64,000 bases of DNA from Neoalteromonas flava (GCF_002807685.1 NZ_PEAX01000004.1:1-64000); one strand, 5' to 3'; positions 19,241-31,330 are shown, counted from the stretch's first letter. Numbers and translations are program-made. The notes: generated from the sequence alone by a model not told the origin.

Positions 19241-19759
19241 ATGCCTCGCGTTAAAAAATCTCGTAAAGGCGGTCCTATTGGCGTCCGAAAATCAACCAAT
19301 ACCGATCACAGAAAGCCGCCTCGTGACAATTCGACGTCCAAACCCAAGCGTAAAAAAGGCAAAGCGCCCGGGTCGCGACATAATGTTGAATCCGTTGCAC
19401 CGAAAAAAATAGAAACGAACGTCAATTCTGACAAGCGCATTGGCAGTAAAAAACCCGTACCGCTGATCGTTACCAAAGCACCGGTAACAAAGAAAAAGTT
19501 AAGAACTTATGCCACCCCACGTCAAGAGCTCGCAGCGCTCGAAGCTGACGATCGCTTTAATGCGTTGCTCGATAAAGTAGATGATGGGCAATCACTAACA
19601 ATAGAAGAGCAAGAGTGGTTAGACGGTAAACTAGAACGCCATCAGATCCTATGCGAATTGCTCGGTATCAAACCGGATGAAGAGGAAAACGTAGATAAAG
19701 ATGATCCTTTTGCGCAGCTAGACGCTATCCGAATAGACGATTTTAACGACGAGAAATGA
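19241..19759 (+). CDS. yihI: Der GTPase-activating protein YihI
   Basis: YihI stimulates GTP hydrolysis by the ribosome-assembly GTPase Der. The 172-residue protein has the family's shape: a long basic, low-complexity N-terminal half (about 1-95, rich in Lys, Arg and Pro, with SRKGGPIGVRKS and KKGKAPGSRHN) and an acidic helical C-terminal part (about 100-172, PRQELAALEADDRFNALLDKV ... LTIEEQEWLDGKLERH). Its stop overlaps the start of the DUF2489 gene, as in related bacteria. Confidence 0.94.
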   Translation: MPRVKKSRKGGPIGVRKSTNTDHRKPPRDNSTSKPKRKKGKAPGSRHNVESVAPKKIETNVNSDKRIGSKKPVPLIVTKAPVTKKKLRTYATPRQELAALEADDRFNALLDKVDDGQSLTIEEQEWLDGKLERHQILCELLGIKPDEEENVDKDDPFAQLDAIRIDDFNDEK

Positions 19760-20205
19760 TGCAATTATTACTAATTGGGTTAGCACTCTGTATTATTGCA
19801 GGGTTAAGTTTTTATGCCGGCAGGTTGCTGTTTCAACTCAAGCAACAAAATGCGCGACAACAGCGCGTGCGCACGAAACGGATCGAGACGATAATAGAAA
19901 GCGTTCAAACCATTGCACTTGCGATGCAACAGCAGCAATGTAATCTTTCTGAAGGAGTGATTCGGCTAACCCACTTGTTGGAAGCAATTCCACTTAATCC
20001 GGCGCCAGATTATCGCCAAGACTATCCCGCAGTATTTGCGCTTTATGACCAAATCAAACACTTCCCAACGCACAATGCGCGTAACAGTTTGAGCAAATCA
20101 GAGCGTCGTCAGCAAGACAAAGAACGAGAGCAAATTGAGTCAGACTATGAGTCGCAAGTCCTGCGCGAAGTTGATGCGCTTAAGCAATTTAGTATCGACA
20201 TCTGA
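19756..20205 (+). CDS. DUF2489 membrane-anchored protein
   Basis: This 149-residue protein has one N-terminal membrane helix (LLLIGLALCIIAGLSFYAGRLLF, about 4-26) followed by a cytosolic helical region ending in a highly charged stretch (SKSERRQQDKEREQIESDYESQVLREVDALKQF). It matches the DUF2489 family, which regularly follows yihI in gammaproteobacteria. The ATG overlaps the yihI stop (ATGA); a second ATG 3 nt on is equally usable. Function unknown. Confidence 0.85.
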   Translation: MMQLLLIGLALCIIAGLSFYAGRLLFQLKQQNARQQRVRTKRIETIIESVQTIALAMQQQQCNLSEGVIRLTHLLEAIPLNPAPDYRQDYPAVFALYDQIKHFPTHNARNSLSKSERRQQDKEREQIESDYESQVLREVDALKQFSIDI

Positions 20206-20206
20206 C

Positions 20207-20809
20207 TCAGCGACGAGCTAAATTGCAAACCTCTGAATAACAGTGACAATCGGTGGTGTGGTCGTTCACCATGCCCACTGCTTGCATAAATGCATAGCAG
20301 ATTGTGGTACCAACAAAATTGAATCCAGCTTTCTTAAGCGCCTTAGCCATTGCGTCAGACTGCGCGGTGTTAGTTGGTACTTGGCTAAGCTCTTCCCACT
20401 GATTGACTACCGTCTGATGTTCCGTGAACTGCCAGATAAAGTCGCTGAAAGATTGCTTTTCTGAAAGTTTAAGGTAAGCATTGGCATTGCGGATAATCGA
20501 CTGAATTTTCAGTTTGTTACGCACGATACCAGGGTCTTGCATTAAGCGTTCAACATCTTCACTTGTTAGCGTTATGATTTTCTCAGGTTCAAAATTGTAG
20601 AAAACCTTCTCGTAGTTTCCTTGCTTTTGCAAAATGGTAAACCAAGACAGTCCAGCTTGCTGACCATCAAGGCATAATTTAGCAAATAGCTCTTTAGCAT
20701 CTAATACTGGCCTGCCCCACTGTGTATCATGATATTGCTGGTACAGCGGGTGCGAACTCACCCAGCTGCAGCGTGTCAGTGCCGGACTGTCGCAGGCATA
20801 GTTTGACAT
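20207..20809 (-). CDS. tag: DNA-3-methyladenine glycosylase I
   Basis: Tag excises 3-methyladenine from alkylated DNA as the first step of base excision repair. The 200-residue protein shows RCSWVSSHPLYQQYHDTQWGRP (about 12-33, zinc Cys and conserved Trp), LFAKLCLDGQQAGLSWFTILQKQ with the catalytic Glu position replaced by Asp in LCLDGQQAGLSW, and C-terminal FNFVGTTICYAFMQAVGMVNDHTTDCHCY with the remaining zinc ligands (His/Cys). It is convergent with the DUF2489 gene and divergent from glyQ, where tag also sits in several relatives. Confidence 0.95.
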   Translation of the reverse strand: MSNYACDSPALTRCSWVSSHPLYQQYHDTQWGRPVLDAKELFAKLCLDGQQAGLSWFTILQKQGNYEKVFYNFEPEKIITLTSEDVERLMQDPGIVRNKLKIQSIIRNANAYLKLSEKQSFSDFIWQFTEHQTVVNQWEELSQVPTNTAQSDAMAKALKKAGFNFVGTTICYAFMQAVGMVNDHTTDCHCYSEVCNLARR

Positions 20810-20904
20810 AGTGATTTCCTAACGTTTGGGGCTACTTAAAAGAGCGTTGAAAATGTATACTATGCCACTTTATTTAACATTGGTCATAGAGCTGATTTAG
20901 CAGC

Positions 20905-21810
20905 ATGCAAAAATTCGATATTAAAACCTTTCAGGGCTTAATTTTAGCCTTGCAAGATTATTGGGCGCGCCAAGGTTGCGTGATCATTCAACCTCTCGAT
21001 ATGGAAGTTGGTGCGGGTACATTTCACCCAATGACATTTCTTCGTTCTCTCGGTCCAGAGCCAATCAGTAGTGCCTATGTACAGCCATGTAGACGACCTA
21101 CCGATGGACGTTATGGCGAGAACCCAAACCGATTGCAGCATTACTATCAGTTTCAAGTCATGCTCAAGCCGTCACCGGATAATATTCAAGAGCTCTATTT
21201 AGACTCTCTTAAAGAATTAGGGTTTGATCCGTTAGTTCATGATATTCGCTTCGTTGAAGATAACTGGGAATCTCCCACGCTCGGCGCTTGGGGTTTAGGT
21301 TGGGAAGTTTGGTTAAACGGCATGGAAGTAACCCAGTTTACCTACTTTCAGCAGGTCGGCGGACTTGAATGTAAGCCAGTTACAGGCGAGATTACTTATG
21401 GTCTTGAGCGATTAGCCATGTACATTCAAGGTGTCGACAGTATATATGATTTGGTTTGGACGAATGGTCCAATGGGCACCGTTACCTATGGCGACGTATT
21501 CCACCAAAACGAAGTAGAGCAGTCGACTTACAATTTTGAATTTGCCAATGTCGAAACATTATTCAATGACTTTGATAACTGTGAGAAAGCAAGTCAACTT
21601 TTAATAGAACAAGGACTTGCTTTGCCTGCCTATGAGCAAGTTATGAAAGCCTCGCATGCGTTTAACTTACTGGACGCTCGTCACGCCATTTCTGTCACCG
21701 AGCGGCAACGTTATATCTTACGTGTGCGAACACTCGCGAAAGCCTGTGCAGAACAATATTATGCGAGCCGTGAAGCGCTTGGATTCCCTATGTGCCAGAA
21801 GGAGCAGTAA
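20905..21810 (+). CDS. glyQ: glycyl-tRNA synthetase alpha subunit
   Basis: GlyQ is the catalytic subunit of the tetrameric alpha2beta2 bacterial GlyRS that charges tRNA-Gly. The 301-residue protein begins [20 protein letters not shown] and contains the class II synthetase segments [37 protein letters not shown] (motif 2 region) and [16 protein letters not shown] (motif 3). A -10-like TATACT sits at 20856-20861. It is followed after 3 nt by glyS and divergent from tag. Confidence 0.99.
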   Translation: MQKFDIKTFQGLILALQDYWARQGCVIIQPLDMEVGAGTFHPMTFLRSLGPEPISSAYVQPCRRPTDGRYGENPNRLQHYYQFQVMLKPSPDNIQELYLDSLKELGFDPLVHDIRFVEDNWESPTLGAWGLGWEVWLNGMEVTQFTYFQQVGGLECKPVTGEITYGLERLAMYIQGVDSIYDLVWTNGPMGTVTYGDVFHQNEVEQSTYNFEFANVETLFNDFDNCEKASQLLIEQGLALPAYEQVMKASHAFNLLDARHAISVTERQRYILRVRTLAKACAEQYYASREALGFPMCQKEQ

Positions 21811-21813
21811 ATT

Positions 21814-23889
21814 ATGCGCACAGACATCTTATTAGTAGAATTGGGTACTGAAGAGCTTCCACCAAAAGCACTCAAAAAATTAGCCGAGGCTTTTTTACAA
21901 GGATTCAAAGACGCATTAGATGCGGCCGAATTAGATTACACGAACGCAAACTATTACGCCGCTCCACGCCGCTTAGCGTTGTTGGTTGAGGGCCTGGAAT
22001 ATTCCCAAGCCGATAAAATAGTCGAAAAGCGAGGGCCTGCGATTAACGTAGCATTTGATAGTGACGGAAATGCAACAAAGGCTGCAGAAGGTTGGGCACG
22101 TTCAAACGGTATCACTGTGGCTGAAGCGGAAAGACTAAAAACTGATAAAGGCGAGTGGTTGCTGTATAAGGCAATGCAATCAGGTGAAACATTGCATGAA
22201 TTACTCCAAGGACTAGTCGAAAAGGCGCTTAGTAGATTACCGATCCCTAAAGTTATGCGCTGGGGAAGTTCAGATGCACAGTTTATTCGACCAGTACATA
22301 CTGTGTGTGCCCTGTACGGCGCTGATGTTATCTCGATTGAGTTGTTCGGTCACAAGTCTGATCGTTTTGTGTTGGGGCACCGTTTTCACAGCCAAGGCAA
22401 AGTATGCATCGACAGTGCTAGCGATTACGTCGCCACGATGAGAGATTCTTTTGTTCTAGCCGACTTTGCAGAGCGTCGTGCAAGTATTGCCGAACAACTG
22501 CAGTCAGAAGCCAATGGACTAGGCCTAACTCCTGATTATGATGATGCGCTGCTGGATGAAATTGCATCATTGGTCGAGTGGCCAGTGGTATTGCAGGCTA
22601 GTTTTGGCAAAGCCTTTTTAGAAGTGCCTAAAGAAGCGCTGATTTACACGATGAAGGATGATCAAAAATATGTGCCTTTGTTGGATACATCCGGACAGTT
22701 AGCCTCTACGTTTTTGTTTGTGTCTAATATCGAAAGCTCCGATCCTAGCCAGGTTATCACAGGCAATGAGCGCGTCATAAGACCGCGTCTAGCAGATGCA
22801 CAGTTCTTTTTTGAAACCGACAAAAAGACAACACTGGCATCACGTATTGGGTCATTAAGTACGGTCCTGTTTCAGAAAAAATTAGGGACCTTAGCAGAAA
22901 AATCAGAGCGAATCGCCGAAAATGCTGCGGTCATTGCTGAGCTGCTGGGAGGCGATGCGCAAGCAGCAAGACGTGCTGGTGAGCTGTGTAAAACCGATCT
23001 GATGACAAATATGGTTATGGAGTTCCCTGATGTACAAGGCGTTATGGGTATGCATTACGCCTTGCATGACGGTGAAAGTAACGCCGTTGCAAACGCATTG
23101 TTTGAGCAGTATTTACCACGATTTGCTGGCGATAAAGTTGCCACTAACCCAGTAAGTATTAGCTTAGCCTTGGCAGATAAGCTCGATACATTAGTAGGTA
23201 TTTTTGGAATTGGCCAGTTGCCTAAAGGCGATAAAGATCCGTTCGCATTACGCAGAGCAGCAATCGGTGTTCTAAGGACAATCATAGACAACGAATTAGA
23301 CCTCGATTTGGGTGTGTTAGTAGACAATGCTTACGAAACGTTAAAGAGCAAACTGTCTAACACCGAATGCAAGACACAAGTAATACAGTTTATATTTGCA
23401 CGTCTTAATGCATTGTATCAGGACAAAGGGGTTTCTGTGGATGTGCTACAGGCTGTATCTGCGCTAGCACCTACTCGCCCATCAGATTTCGATGCCAGGG
23501 TTCGCGCTATTAGCACATTCAAAGCCTCAGCAGAGGGAGAATCCTTAGCTGCTGCACATAAGCGTACTGCTAATATTCTCAATAAAAATGCTGAAGCGAT
23601 TGGTGCCGCAAGTGTTTCACAAGATTTATTATTAGAATCTGAAGAATCTGATTTGTTCCAGACTCTCGCAGCTATAAGCCCACTTGTGCAGGACGCAATT
23701 AGTAAAGGCGACTATAGTTTTGCGCTTAATCAAATCGCAAGTTTGAAAGCATCTGTTGATGGCTTCTTTGATAACGTAATGGTTATGGCAGAGGACGAAG
23801 CACTGAGGGCAAATCGACTAGCTCTGTTGGTGGAATTGCGTAGAGTCCTTGAGTCCATTGCTGATATCAGCAAGCTAGATGTTAAGTAG
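21814..23889 (+). CDS. glyS: glycyl-tRNA synthetase beta subunit
   Basis: GlyS provides tRNA recognition for GlyQ. The 691-residue protein starts LLVELGTEELPPKALKKLAEAF, the beta-subunit signature, and contains VMRWGSSDAQFIRPVHTVCAL, ALIYTMKDDQKYVPLLD and ADKLDTLVGIFGIGQLPKGDKDPFALRRAAIGVLR (the HD-like region), with a DALR-type anticodon-binding tail. Length matches E. coli GlyS (689). It is spaced 3 nt from glyQ. Confidence 0.99.
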   Translation: MRTDILLVELGTEELPPKALKKLAEAFLQGFKDALDAAELDYTNANYYAAPRRLALLVEGLEYSQADKIVEKRGPAINVAFDSDGNATKAAEGWARSNGITVAEAERLKTDKGEWLLYKAMQSGETLHELLQGLVEKALSRLPIPKVMRWGSSDAQFIRPVHTVCALYGADVISIELFGHKSDRFVLGHRFHSQGKVCIDSASDYVATMRDSFVLADFAERRASIAEQLQSEANGLGLTPDYDDALLDEIASLVEWPVVLQASFGKAFLEVPKEALIYTMKDDQKYVPLLDTSGQLASTFLFVSNIESSDPSQVITGNERVIRPRLADAQFFFETDKKTTLASRIGSLSTVLFQKKLGTLAEKSERIAENAAVIAELLGGDAQAARRAGELCKTDLMTNMVMEFPDVQGVMGMHYALHDGESNAVANALFEQYLPRFAGDKVATNPVSISLALADKLDTLVGIFGIGQLPKGDKDPFALRRAAIGVLRTIIDNELDLDLGVLVDNAYETLKSKLSNTECKTQVIQFIFARLNALYQDKGVSVDVLQAVSALAPTRPSDFDARVRAISTFKASAEGESLAAAHKRTANILNKNAEAIGAASVSQDLLLESEESDLFQTLAAISPLVQDAISKGDYSFALNQIASLKASVDGFFDNVMVMAEDEALRANRLALLVELRRVLESIADISKLDVK

Positions 23890-23900
23890 GTAGGCTATCA

Positions 23901-24356
23901 GTGGGTATTCGTTTTTTAGCCAGTATTATTGTAGCCACATTTGTTATCAGTGGCTGCAGTACATCACCTTTTAATGTTCCAAATGAGCAACAAGTTAAGC
24001 CTTCAATCGTCTACAAAGAGTTATTTGTACGCGGTGTCTTTAATTGGTGGGAAGCAGAAGAGCGTTTTCAGCTCCAAGATGGTGGTGATGGAATTTATAG
24101 TGTTAAGGTGGAATTGATTGCTGATGGACAACCATATGACTTTAAATTAGCAGACGCGATATGGTCTCCACATACTAATTGTGGTTTTGAGACCGTTGCA
24201 TCAGAGTTAATTGAGGGTCAATGGTACACTTTGTATTGCGGGTCTGATTCGCAAAATATGCAGTTCATACCGAACGAAACAGGACGGTTTTTCATTCAGG
24301 TAAAACCCTCCAATTTTTCAGGTGGCGATCCAGTACTTTCAATCACACAGATATAA
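23901..24356 (+). CDS. small lipoprotein with a pullulanase-like carbohydrate-binding fold
   Basis: This 151-residue protein has a lipoprotein signal peptide with lipobox VISGC (Cys19). The rest (about 34-150) resembles the early-set domains found before pullulanase/CBM modules: LFVRGVFNWWEAEERFQLQDGGDGIYSVKVEL ... YDFKLADAIWS, where the F-N-x-W pattern recalls glycogen-binding modules. No catalytic domain is attached. A GTG start follows the glyS stop by 8 nt, so co-transcription with glyQS is possible although the functional link is unclear. Carbohydrate binding is an inference. Confidence 0.75.
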   Translation: MGIRFLASIIVATFVISGCSTSPFNVPNEQQVKPSIVYKELFVRGVFNWWEAEERFQLQDGGDGIYSVKVELIADGQPYDFKLADAIWSPHTNCGFETVASELIEGQWYTLYCGSDSQNMQFIPNETGRFFIQVKPSNFSGGDPVLSITQI

Positions 24357-24400
24357 TTTCGATCTAGCCTAATCTCCAGGCTCCCAAGAAATTGCAAAAA

Positions 24401-24434
24401 AAAAGCCTGTAGCGACTTCGCTACAGGCTTTTTT
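24401..24434. terminator. bidirectional terminator between the lipoprotein gene and gyrB
   Basis: AAAAGCCTGTAGCG (24401-24414) and CGCTACAGGCTTTT (24419-24432) form a 14-bp perfect stem with an ACTT loop, flanked by A-runs on the left and T-runs on the right. It serves both converging transcription units. Confidence 0.9.
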
Positions 24435-24457
24435 AATGGTTTTTCTGTCAGATACCG

Positions 24458-26875
<2,418 letters not shown>

Positions 26876-26878
26876 TCA

Positions 26879-28006
26879 TTACTCCTCTGTCACATGGCCA
26901 TGTTCCACGTGAAACATTTTCTTATTATCTATTTCCTTGGTAAGGGAAAACTGGGACTTATCTATCGCTGTAATAAACAATTGTGCGTCTGACTTAAGCA
27001 ATTCGGATATAAACAGCGAACGCTTCTTCTCATCTAGTTCAGCACCAATATCGTCTAACAAAAAAATCCCACCCTGCTGCTTTACATCGAATAAAATCTT
27101 GCTCTGAGCTAACTGAAGCGCTGCAACCAACATTCGCAATTGACCGCGTGATAACATTTCAACTGCGGTCTTATTATCCGCTTTAATTTTCAAGTCAGCT
27201 TTATGAGCCCCAACCGATGTGAAGCCAAAACGTATATCGTTTATACGCTTTTCTTGTAAAAGTTCGAGAATTTCTCTCGATGTATCACACCCCTCATAAT
27301 ACGATATTTCGATAGAAAACTCAGGTAAAAATTGCTCAACTAGAGCATTAAAATAAGGCTTTAAGCGCGCCAAATATTGCGTTCTGTGATTGTTTAATTG
27401 CTGAGAAAAGTTAGCTATTTGTCCAACCCAATAATCATCTTGCTTAAACAATTCATCTTGAGGTCCTACTTTATTGGCACGTGTTTGGGCGGAAGATTTT
27501 AGCTGTTTCAGCAACGCGTTCCGTTGTGACACTGCCCGTTTATAGTGTGATGATAATCTATGAAAGTGATGTTCCACGTGGAACAATCCCCAATCAATGA
27601 ATTTGCGACGAAGACTTGGACCCGCCAGGAGCAGATCAACACTTTGGGGTGTAAAAATCTGAACGGGAAACAAGCTCGCCAGATCTGCTATCTTTTTGCT
27701 GCGTTCACCATCAATACTGCATTCAAAGGTTTCTGATTGCGACCTTTGCAAACCAATTTTCCTTTGAGTTTTATCTTTATCACTACACTGAGTAAAAACA
27801 GTAAACCTATCGCAACCGTTCTGAATGATATGCTTTGGTTGAGAGGTGCGAAACGACCGACCATAACCAAGTAAGTGAATTGCCTCTAGAATTGACGATT
27901 TACCACTACCGTTCTCACCGTACACCAAGTTAACACTTGGTGACAGTGACAGGGATAGGTCTTTGAGGTTTCTTAGATTCGATACATTAAGTGTATCTAA
28001 CTTCAT
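26879..28006 (-). CDS. recF: DNA replication and repair protein RecF
   Basis: RecF helps RecR and RecO load RecA at gaps. The 375-residue SMC-like ATPase has Walker A GENGSGKSSILEAI (about 31-44), the ABC signature region MLSRGQLRMLVAALQLA (about 280-296) and Walker B IFLLDDIGAELD. The open reading frame carries two parS sites (see separate entries), both encoding the pentapeptide FHVEH in frame. It lies in dnaA-dnaN-recF-gyrB order with short spacers. Confidence 0.98.
   Translation of the reverse strand: MKLDTLNVSNLRNLKDLSLSLSPSVNLVYGENGSGKSSILEAIHLLGYGRSFRTSQPKHIIQNGCDRFTVFTQCSDKDKTQRKIGLQRSQSETFECSIDGERSKKIADLASLFPVQIFTPQSVDLLLAGPSLRRKFIDWGLFHVEHHFHRLSSHYKRAVSQRNALLKQLKSSAQTRANKVGPQDELFKQDDYWVGQIANFSQQLNNHRTQYLARLKPYFNALVEQFLPEFSIEISYYEGCDTSREILELLQEKRINDIRFGFTSVGAHKADLKIKADNKTAVEMLSRGQLRMLVAALQLAQSKILFDVKQQGGIFLLDDIGAELDEKKRSLFISELLKSDAQLFITAIDKSQFSLTKEIDNKKMFHVEHGHVTEE
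26901..26916. promoter_or_regulatory. parS centromere site 1 (in recF 3' end)
   Basis: TGTTCCACGTGAAACA matches the 16-bp parS consensus TGTTNCACGTGAAACA. ParB, encoded at 42221-43099, binds such sites near the origin and loads ParA/SMC-dependent segregation. It lies about 11.5 kb from oriC. Confidence 0.88.
27570..27585. promoter_or_regulatory. parS centromere site 2 (within recF)
   Basis: TGTTCCACGTGGAACA is a perfect 16-bp palindrome of parS type, identical to the form used in pseudomonads. It lies 654 bp from the first site, within the recF coding region. Two strong sites so close together suggest a ParB nucleation centre. Confidence 0.88.
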
Positions 28007-28014
28007 AAAAGGAG

Positions 28015-29118
28015 TTACAGCCTCATCGGCATAATAACGTACTGTGCTGCGCTGTCTTCGGAAGATTCGATAAGTGCACTAGAGTTACTATCTGATAGCG
28101 AAATAGAAACATTGTCGGCCTTCAATGCATTTAACACGTCAATCAAGTACGCAACATTGAAGCCAATCTCAAGATCGTCACCCGCGTAGTCAACGTCTAC
28201 GATTTCCTCCGCTTCCTCCTGCTCAGGGTTATTGGCCGTGATTTTCAGCTCACCTGTGGCAAGATTAAGCCTTACACCCTTAAACTTCTCGTTTGAGAGG
28301 ATCGCAGCGCGGGAGAACGCCTGCTTTAATACTTCTTTACTGGACTTAACGACTTTATCGCATTCCTTCGGAAGTACACGTCGGTAATCCGGAAAACGCC
28401 CATCGACTAACTTACTAGTAAAAATAAAATCCGTAGAAAAAATACGGATGTGATTACTCCCAATTTGGATCTTTAAGCTCTTGTCATCGTCTTCGATAAG
28501 ACGAGTAATTTCTAAAACCCCTTTACGAGGTATTATTACCTGCCTAGAGGCCAAACTAAGATTATCAAAACTCAGTTTACATAATGCGAGGCGGTGGCCG
28601 TCTGTTGCTACTGTCCTAACAACATTTCCCTCAGTTTCCAACGACATACCGTTGAGGTAATAGCGAACATCTTGCTGCGCCATTGAGAAAGCCGTGCTAT
28701 CGATGAGCTGTTTTAACTCACTACGTGCAATTTCAAATTCAATCTCACCTTCCCAATCTTCCAGGTTCGGGTAATCATTGGCTGACAGCGTTGATAATGA
28801 ATATCTACCTCTACCACTACGTATAACGGCTTTGTTTCCATCTACATCAAAAGTAATGTCATTGCCTTCGTTTAAGCCGCGGCAAATATCCAACAGTTTT
28901 TTCGCGGGGACAGTCGTTTCACCCTCTGTGTAATCACCCTCCAAAGCAACGCTTGAAATTAACTCTACCTCTAAATCTGTGCCTGTAAACCAAAGTGCGC
29001 CCTCACTAACCTTTATCAATACATTCGATAAGATAGGCAAAGTATGGCGACGCTCTACAGCACCAACAACAAGTTGTAAGGGTTGAAGAAGTTTTTCGCG
29101 GCTGATAGTGAATTTCAT
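28015..29118 (-). CDS. dnaN: DNA polymerase III sliding clamp (beta subunit)
   Basis: DnaN forms the ring-shaped clamp that tethers Pol III to DNA. The 367-residue protein consists of three repeats of the clamp fold; signatures include MKFTISREKLLQPLQLVVGAVERRHTLPILSNVL at the N-terminus and the C-terminal hydrophobic-pocket tail QYVIMPMRL. Length is one residue from E. coli (366). It lies 26 nt after dnaA and 8 nt before recF. Confidence 0.99.
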   Translation of the reverse strand: MKFTISREKLLQPLQLVVGAVERRHTLPILSNVLIKVSEGALWFTGTDLEVELISSVALEGDYTEGETTVPAKKLLDICRGLNEGNDITFDVDGNKAVIRSGRGRYSLSTLSANDYPNLEDWEGEIEFEIARSELKQLIDSTAFSMAQQDVRYYLNGMSLETEGNVVRTVATDGHRLALCKLSFDNLSLASRQVIIPRKGVLEITRLIEDDDKSLKIQIGSNHIRIFSTDFIFTSKLVDGRFPDYRRVLPKECDKVVKSSKEVLKQAFSRAAILSNEKFKGVRLNLATGELKITANNPEQEEAEEIVDVDYAGDDLEIGFNVAYLIDVLNALKADNVSISLSDSNSSALIESSEDSAAQYVIMPMRL

Positions 29119-29144
29119 TGGGTAAATTACTCGCTTTAATAACT

Positions 29145-30584
29145 TTAAGAAGACAGCGTTCGAATTAGGTTTTTATAGTCTTCTTTTATATCATGACTTT
29201 CTTCTCTTAGCTGCTCTATTTTTCTGCAAGCGTGAAGAACTGTCGTATGATCTCGACCACCAAATGCATTCCCGATCTCGGGTAAGCTACGGTTAGTTAA
29301 CTCTTTTGATAATGCCATTGCAACTTGTCTAGGCCTTGCAATACTGCGGCTGCGTCGCTTAGATAATATATCTGACAGTTTGACTTTGTAATAATCAGCA
29401 ACCGTTTTTTGTATATTGTCTATCGTTACTAGTTTATCTTGCAAGGACAATAAGTCGCGCAACGCATCCTTAACAAAATCAATCGTTATTGGTCGTCCAG
29501 TAAAGTTAGCATTGGCAATAACTCGGTTTAAAGCCCCTTCTAATTCACGAACATTTGAACGTAAACGTTTGGCGATAAAAAAAGCAACTTCGTTCGGCAA
29601 TACAATACGATTTTCAGCAGCCTTTTTCATTAATATCGCGACGCGTGTTTCTAGCTCAGGAGGCTCTATTGCAATAGTTAATCCCCATCCGAATCTTGAT
29701 TTTAGTCGGTCTTCTACGCCTACAATTTCTTTAGGGTAACGATCTGACGTTAGGATAATTTGTTGGTTACCTTCTAACAATGCATTGAATGTATGAAAGA
29801 ACTCTTCCTGCGAACGATCTTTATTAGCGAAAAACTGAATATCATCAATCAAGAGAGCATCTACCGAACGATAAAACCTTTTGAAATCTTCAATCGCATT
29901 GTTCTGAAGCGCTTTCACCATATCTTGCACAAAACGTTCAGAATGCATATATACAATTTTCGCATCTGGCTTACTCGCCAAAATTCCATGGCCCACAGCA
30001 TGCAATAAGTGAGTCTTACCAAGACCTGTTCCACCGTAGATGAATAAGGGGTTGTAGGCCTTACCTGGATTATCAGATACTTGAGACGCCGCGGCGCGAG
30101 CCAATTGATTAGACTTACCTTCTACGAAACTCTCGAACTTATACGTCGGGTTTAGATTGTTCTTGTGCGTCGCACCGGCAGGAATGGGGACTACATTTGG
30201 AACCGTCGACTGCTGCGGCTGACCAGTTTCCTGCGCCGAACTATTCAGCGCTAATTGGCTATGATTTGAAGCAGGTGAATTGCCAGATGATTCATCGCTT
30301 GAGGTGCTTTTTACTGTTTGATTTGTCGTTACTGGAGGTGAAGTTTCTTTAGCCTGGATGTCTAACTTCAATAGCGGTGCATCAGACCCTCCTATTTCAA
30401 CCAGCAAACTCGCAATTAAGTTACGATATTTATCTCTAACCCAATCTAAGATGAAATGATTCTGCGCGTATAAAATCAATGAATCTTCATTTAAATCGTA
30501 ATTCAGAGGCCTTATCCACATGCTAAATTCTTGAGTGGGTAAATCTTCCTTCAAACGCTCAAGGCATTTAGACCAAATATCCAT
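29145..30584 (-). CDS. dnaA: chromosomal replication initiator DnaA
   Basis: DnaA-ATP binds DnaA boxes and opens oriC. The 479-residue protein has domain I (about 1-80, [20 protein letters not shown]), a long polar linker (about 85-145, Ser/Gln/Asn-rich), AAA+ domain III with Walker [16 protein letters not shown] and Walker [10 protein letters not shown], and the domain IV DNA-binding signature [16 protein letters not shown] near 445. It leads dnaA-dnaN-recF-gyrB and is divergent from rpmH across a 604-bp gap with DnaA boxes, suggesting autoregulation. Confidence 0.99.
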   Translation of the reverse strand: MDIWSKCLERLKEDLPTQEFSMWIRPLNYDLNEDSLILYAQNHFILDWVRDKYRNLIASLLVEIGGSDAPLLKLDIQAKETSPPVTTNQTVKSTSSDESSGNSPASNHSQLALNSSAQETGQPQQSTVPNVVPIPAGATHKNNLNPTYKFESFVEGKSNQLARAAASQVSDNPGKAYNPLFIYGGTGLGKTHLLHAVGHGILASKPDAKIVYMHSERFVQDMVKALQNNAIEDFKRFYRSVDALLIDDIQFFANKDRSQEEFFHTFNALLEGNQQIILTSDRYPKEIVGVEDRLKSRFGWGLTIAIEPPELETRVAILMKKAAENRIVLPNEVAFFIAKRLRSNVRELEGALNRVIANANFTGRPITIDFVKDALRDLLSLQDKLVTIDNIQKTVADYYKVKLSDILSKRRSRSIARPRQVAMALSKELTNRSLPEIGNAFGGRDHTTVLHACRKIEQLREESHDIKEDYKNLIRTLSS

Positions 30585-31188
30585 TCTTATAAAACCTCAT
30601 AATTCTTATTTATACTAGGCTGAACCGTATTTTTCAGCTAAATTATTGAATACTCCCCCTACACTCCAAGTATTCAATTAAAGCGCAGAAAACCTTGTAA
30701 AATACCAATAATTAAAAGAGGGTTGTGAATTATCTATCATCCCTAACAAGATGTAAAACAGATCTGCGATCATTTTGATCGTATCGCAAAAGAAAAGTTA
30801 TATATTAATGTTTTTATTGTATTTTTTAGCCGATCTAAAAGATAATCATGACATTAATCAACAACAAATTTGATTTCAATTTATAGTTAGTGAGATCAAT
30901 TTCAATGCCATATTTTTCACTTATCGATAAAATCCTGTGGATAAAATTGCTATTGCCTGATTTTTATTCACAAATTGTCGATGTATCATTCAGGCTGAGA
31001 GCATATCAACACATTAAATTGACGAAAAAGTTACTTAAATTGTCATTTCATTGTGATTAAAGATTGACATAGCGCTTAGTGATCTCTAGAATTCAGCGTC
31101 CTTTTTGAGCACTACTTAGTTAAGTTCAGCGAAACTGCTAATTACATGTTCAAATGTCCTTTAAATTTACTAAGATGAGACTCAGGCG
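30585..31188. promoter_or_regulatory. dnaA-rpmH divergent regulatory region
   Basis: This 604-bp AT-rich gap holds no gene I can support. It contains a consensus DnaA box on the minus strand, TGTGGATAA (30936-30944), and TTATTCACA (30964-30972), plus five GATC sites at 30761-30897. In some gammaproteobacteria (pseudomonads) this gap is oriC; here the stronger origin signature is upstream of mnmG, so this is more likely the autoregulated dnaA promoter or a secondary site. Confidence 0.55.
31064..31092 (+). promoter_or_regulatory. rpmH promoter
   Basis: A perfect -35 TTGACA (31064-31069), a 17-bp spacer and -10 TAGAAT (31087-31092) lie about 95 bp upstream of rpmH. A GATC site overlaps the spacer end. 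Confidence 0.85.
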
Positions 31189-31323
31189 ATGAAAAGAACT
31201 TTTCAACCGAGCAATCTGAAGCGTAAGCGTTCACACGGTTTCCGCGCTCGCATGGCGACAAAAAATGGTCGTAAAGTGCTTGCTAGCCGCCGTGCAAAAG
31301 GTCGCGCTCGTCTTTCAGCATAA
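31189..31323 (+). CDS. rpmH: 50S ribosomal protein L34
   Basis: L34 is a small, very basic protein of the large ribosomal subunit. The 44-codon gene begins [19 protein letters not shown] and ends KGRARLSA, the canonical sequence, with the normal length of about 44-46 residues. It is the first gene of the conserved rpmH-rnpA-yidD-yidC run, 7 nt before rnpA, and is read from a strong sigma70 promoter. Confidence 0.99.
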   Translation: MKRTFQPSNLKRKRSHGFRARMATKNGRKVLASRRAKGRARLSA

Positions 31324-31330
31324 GCTCTAA

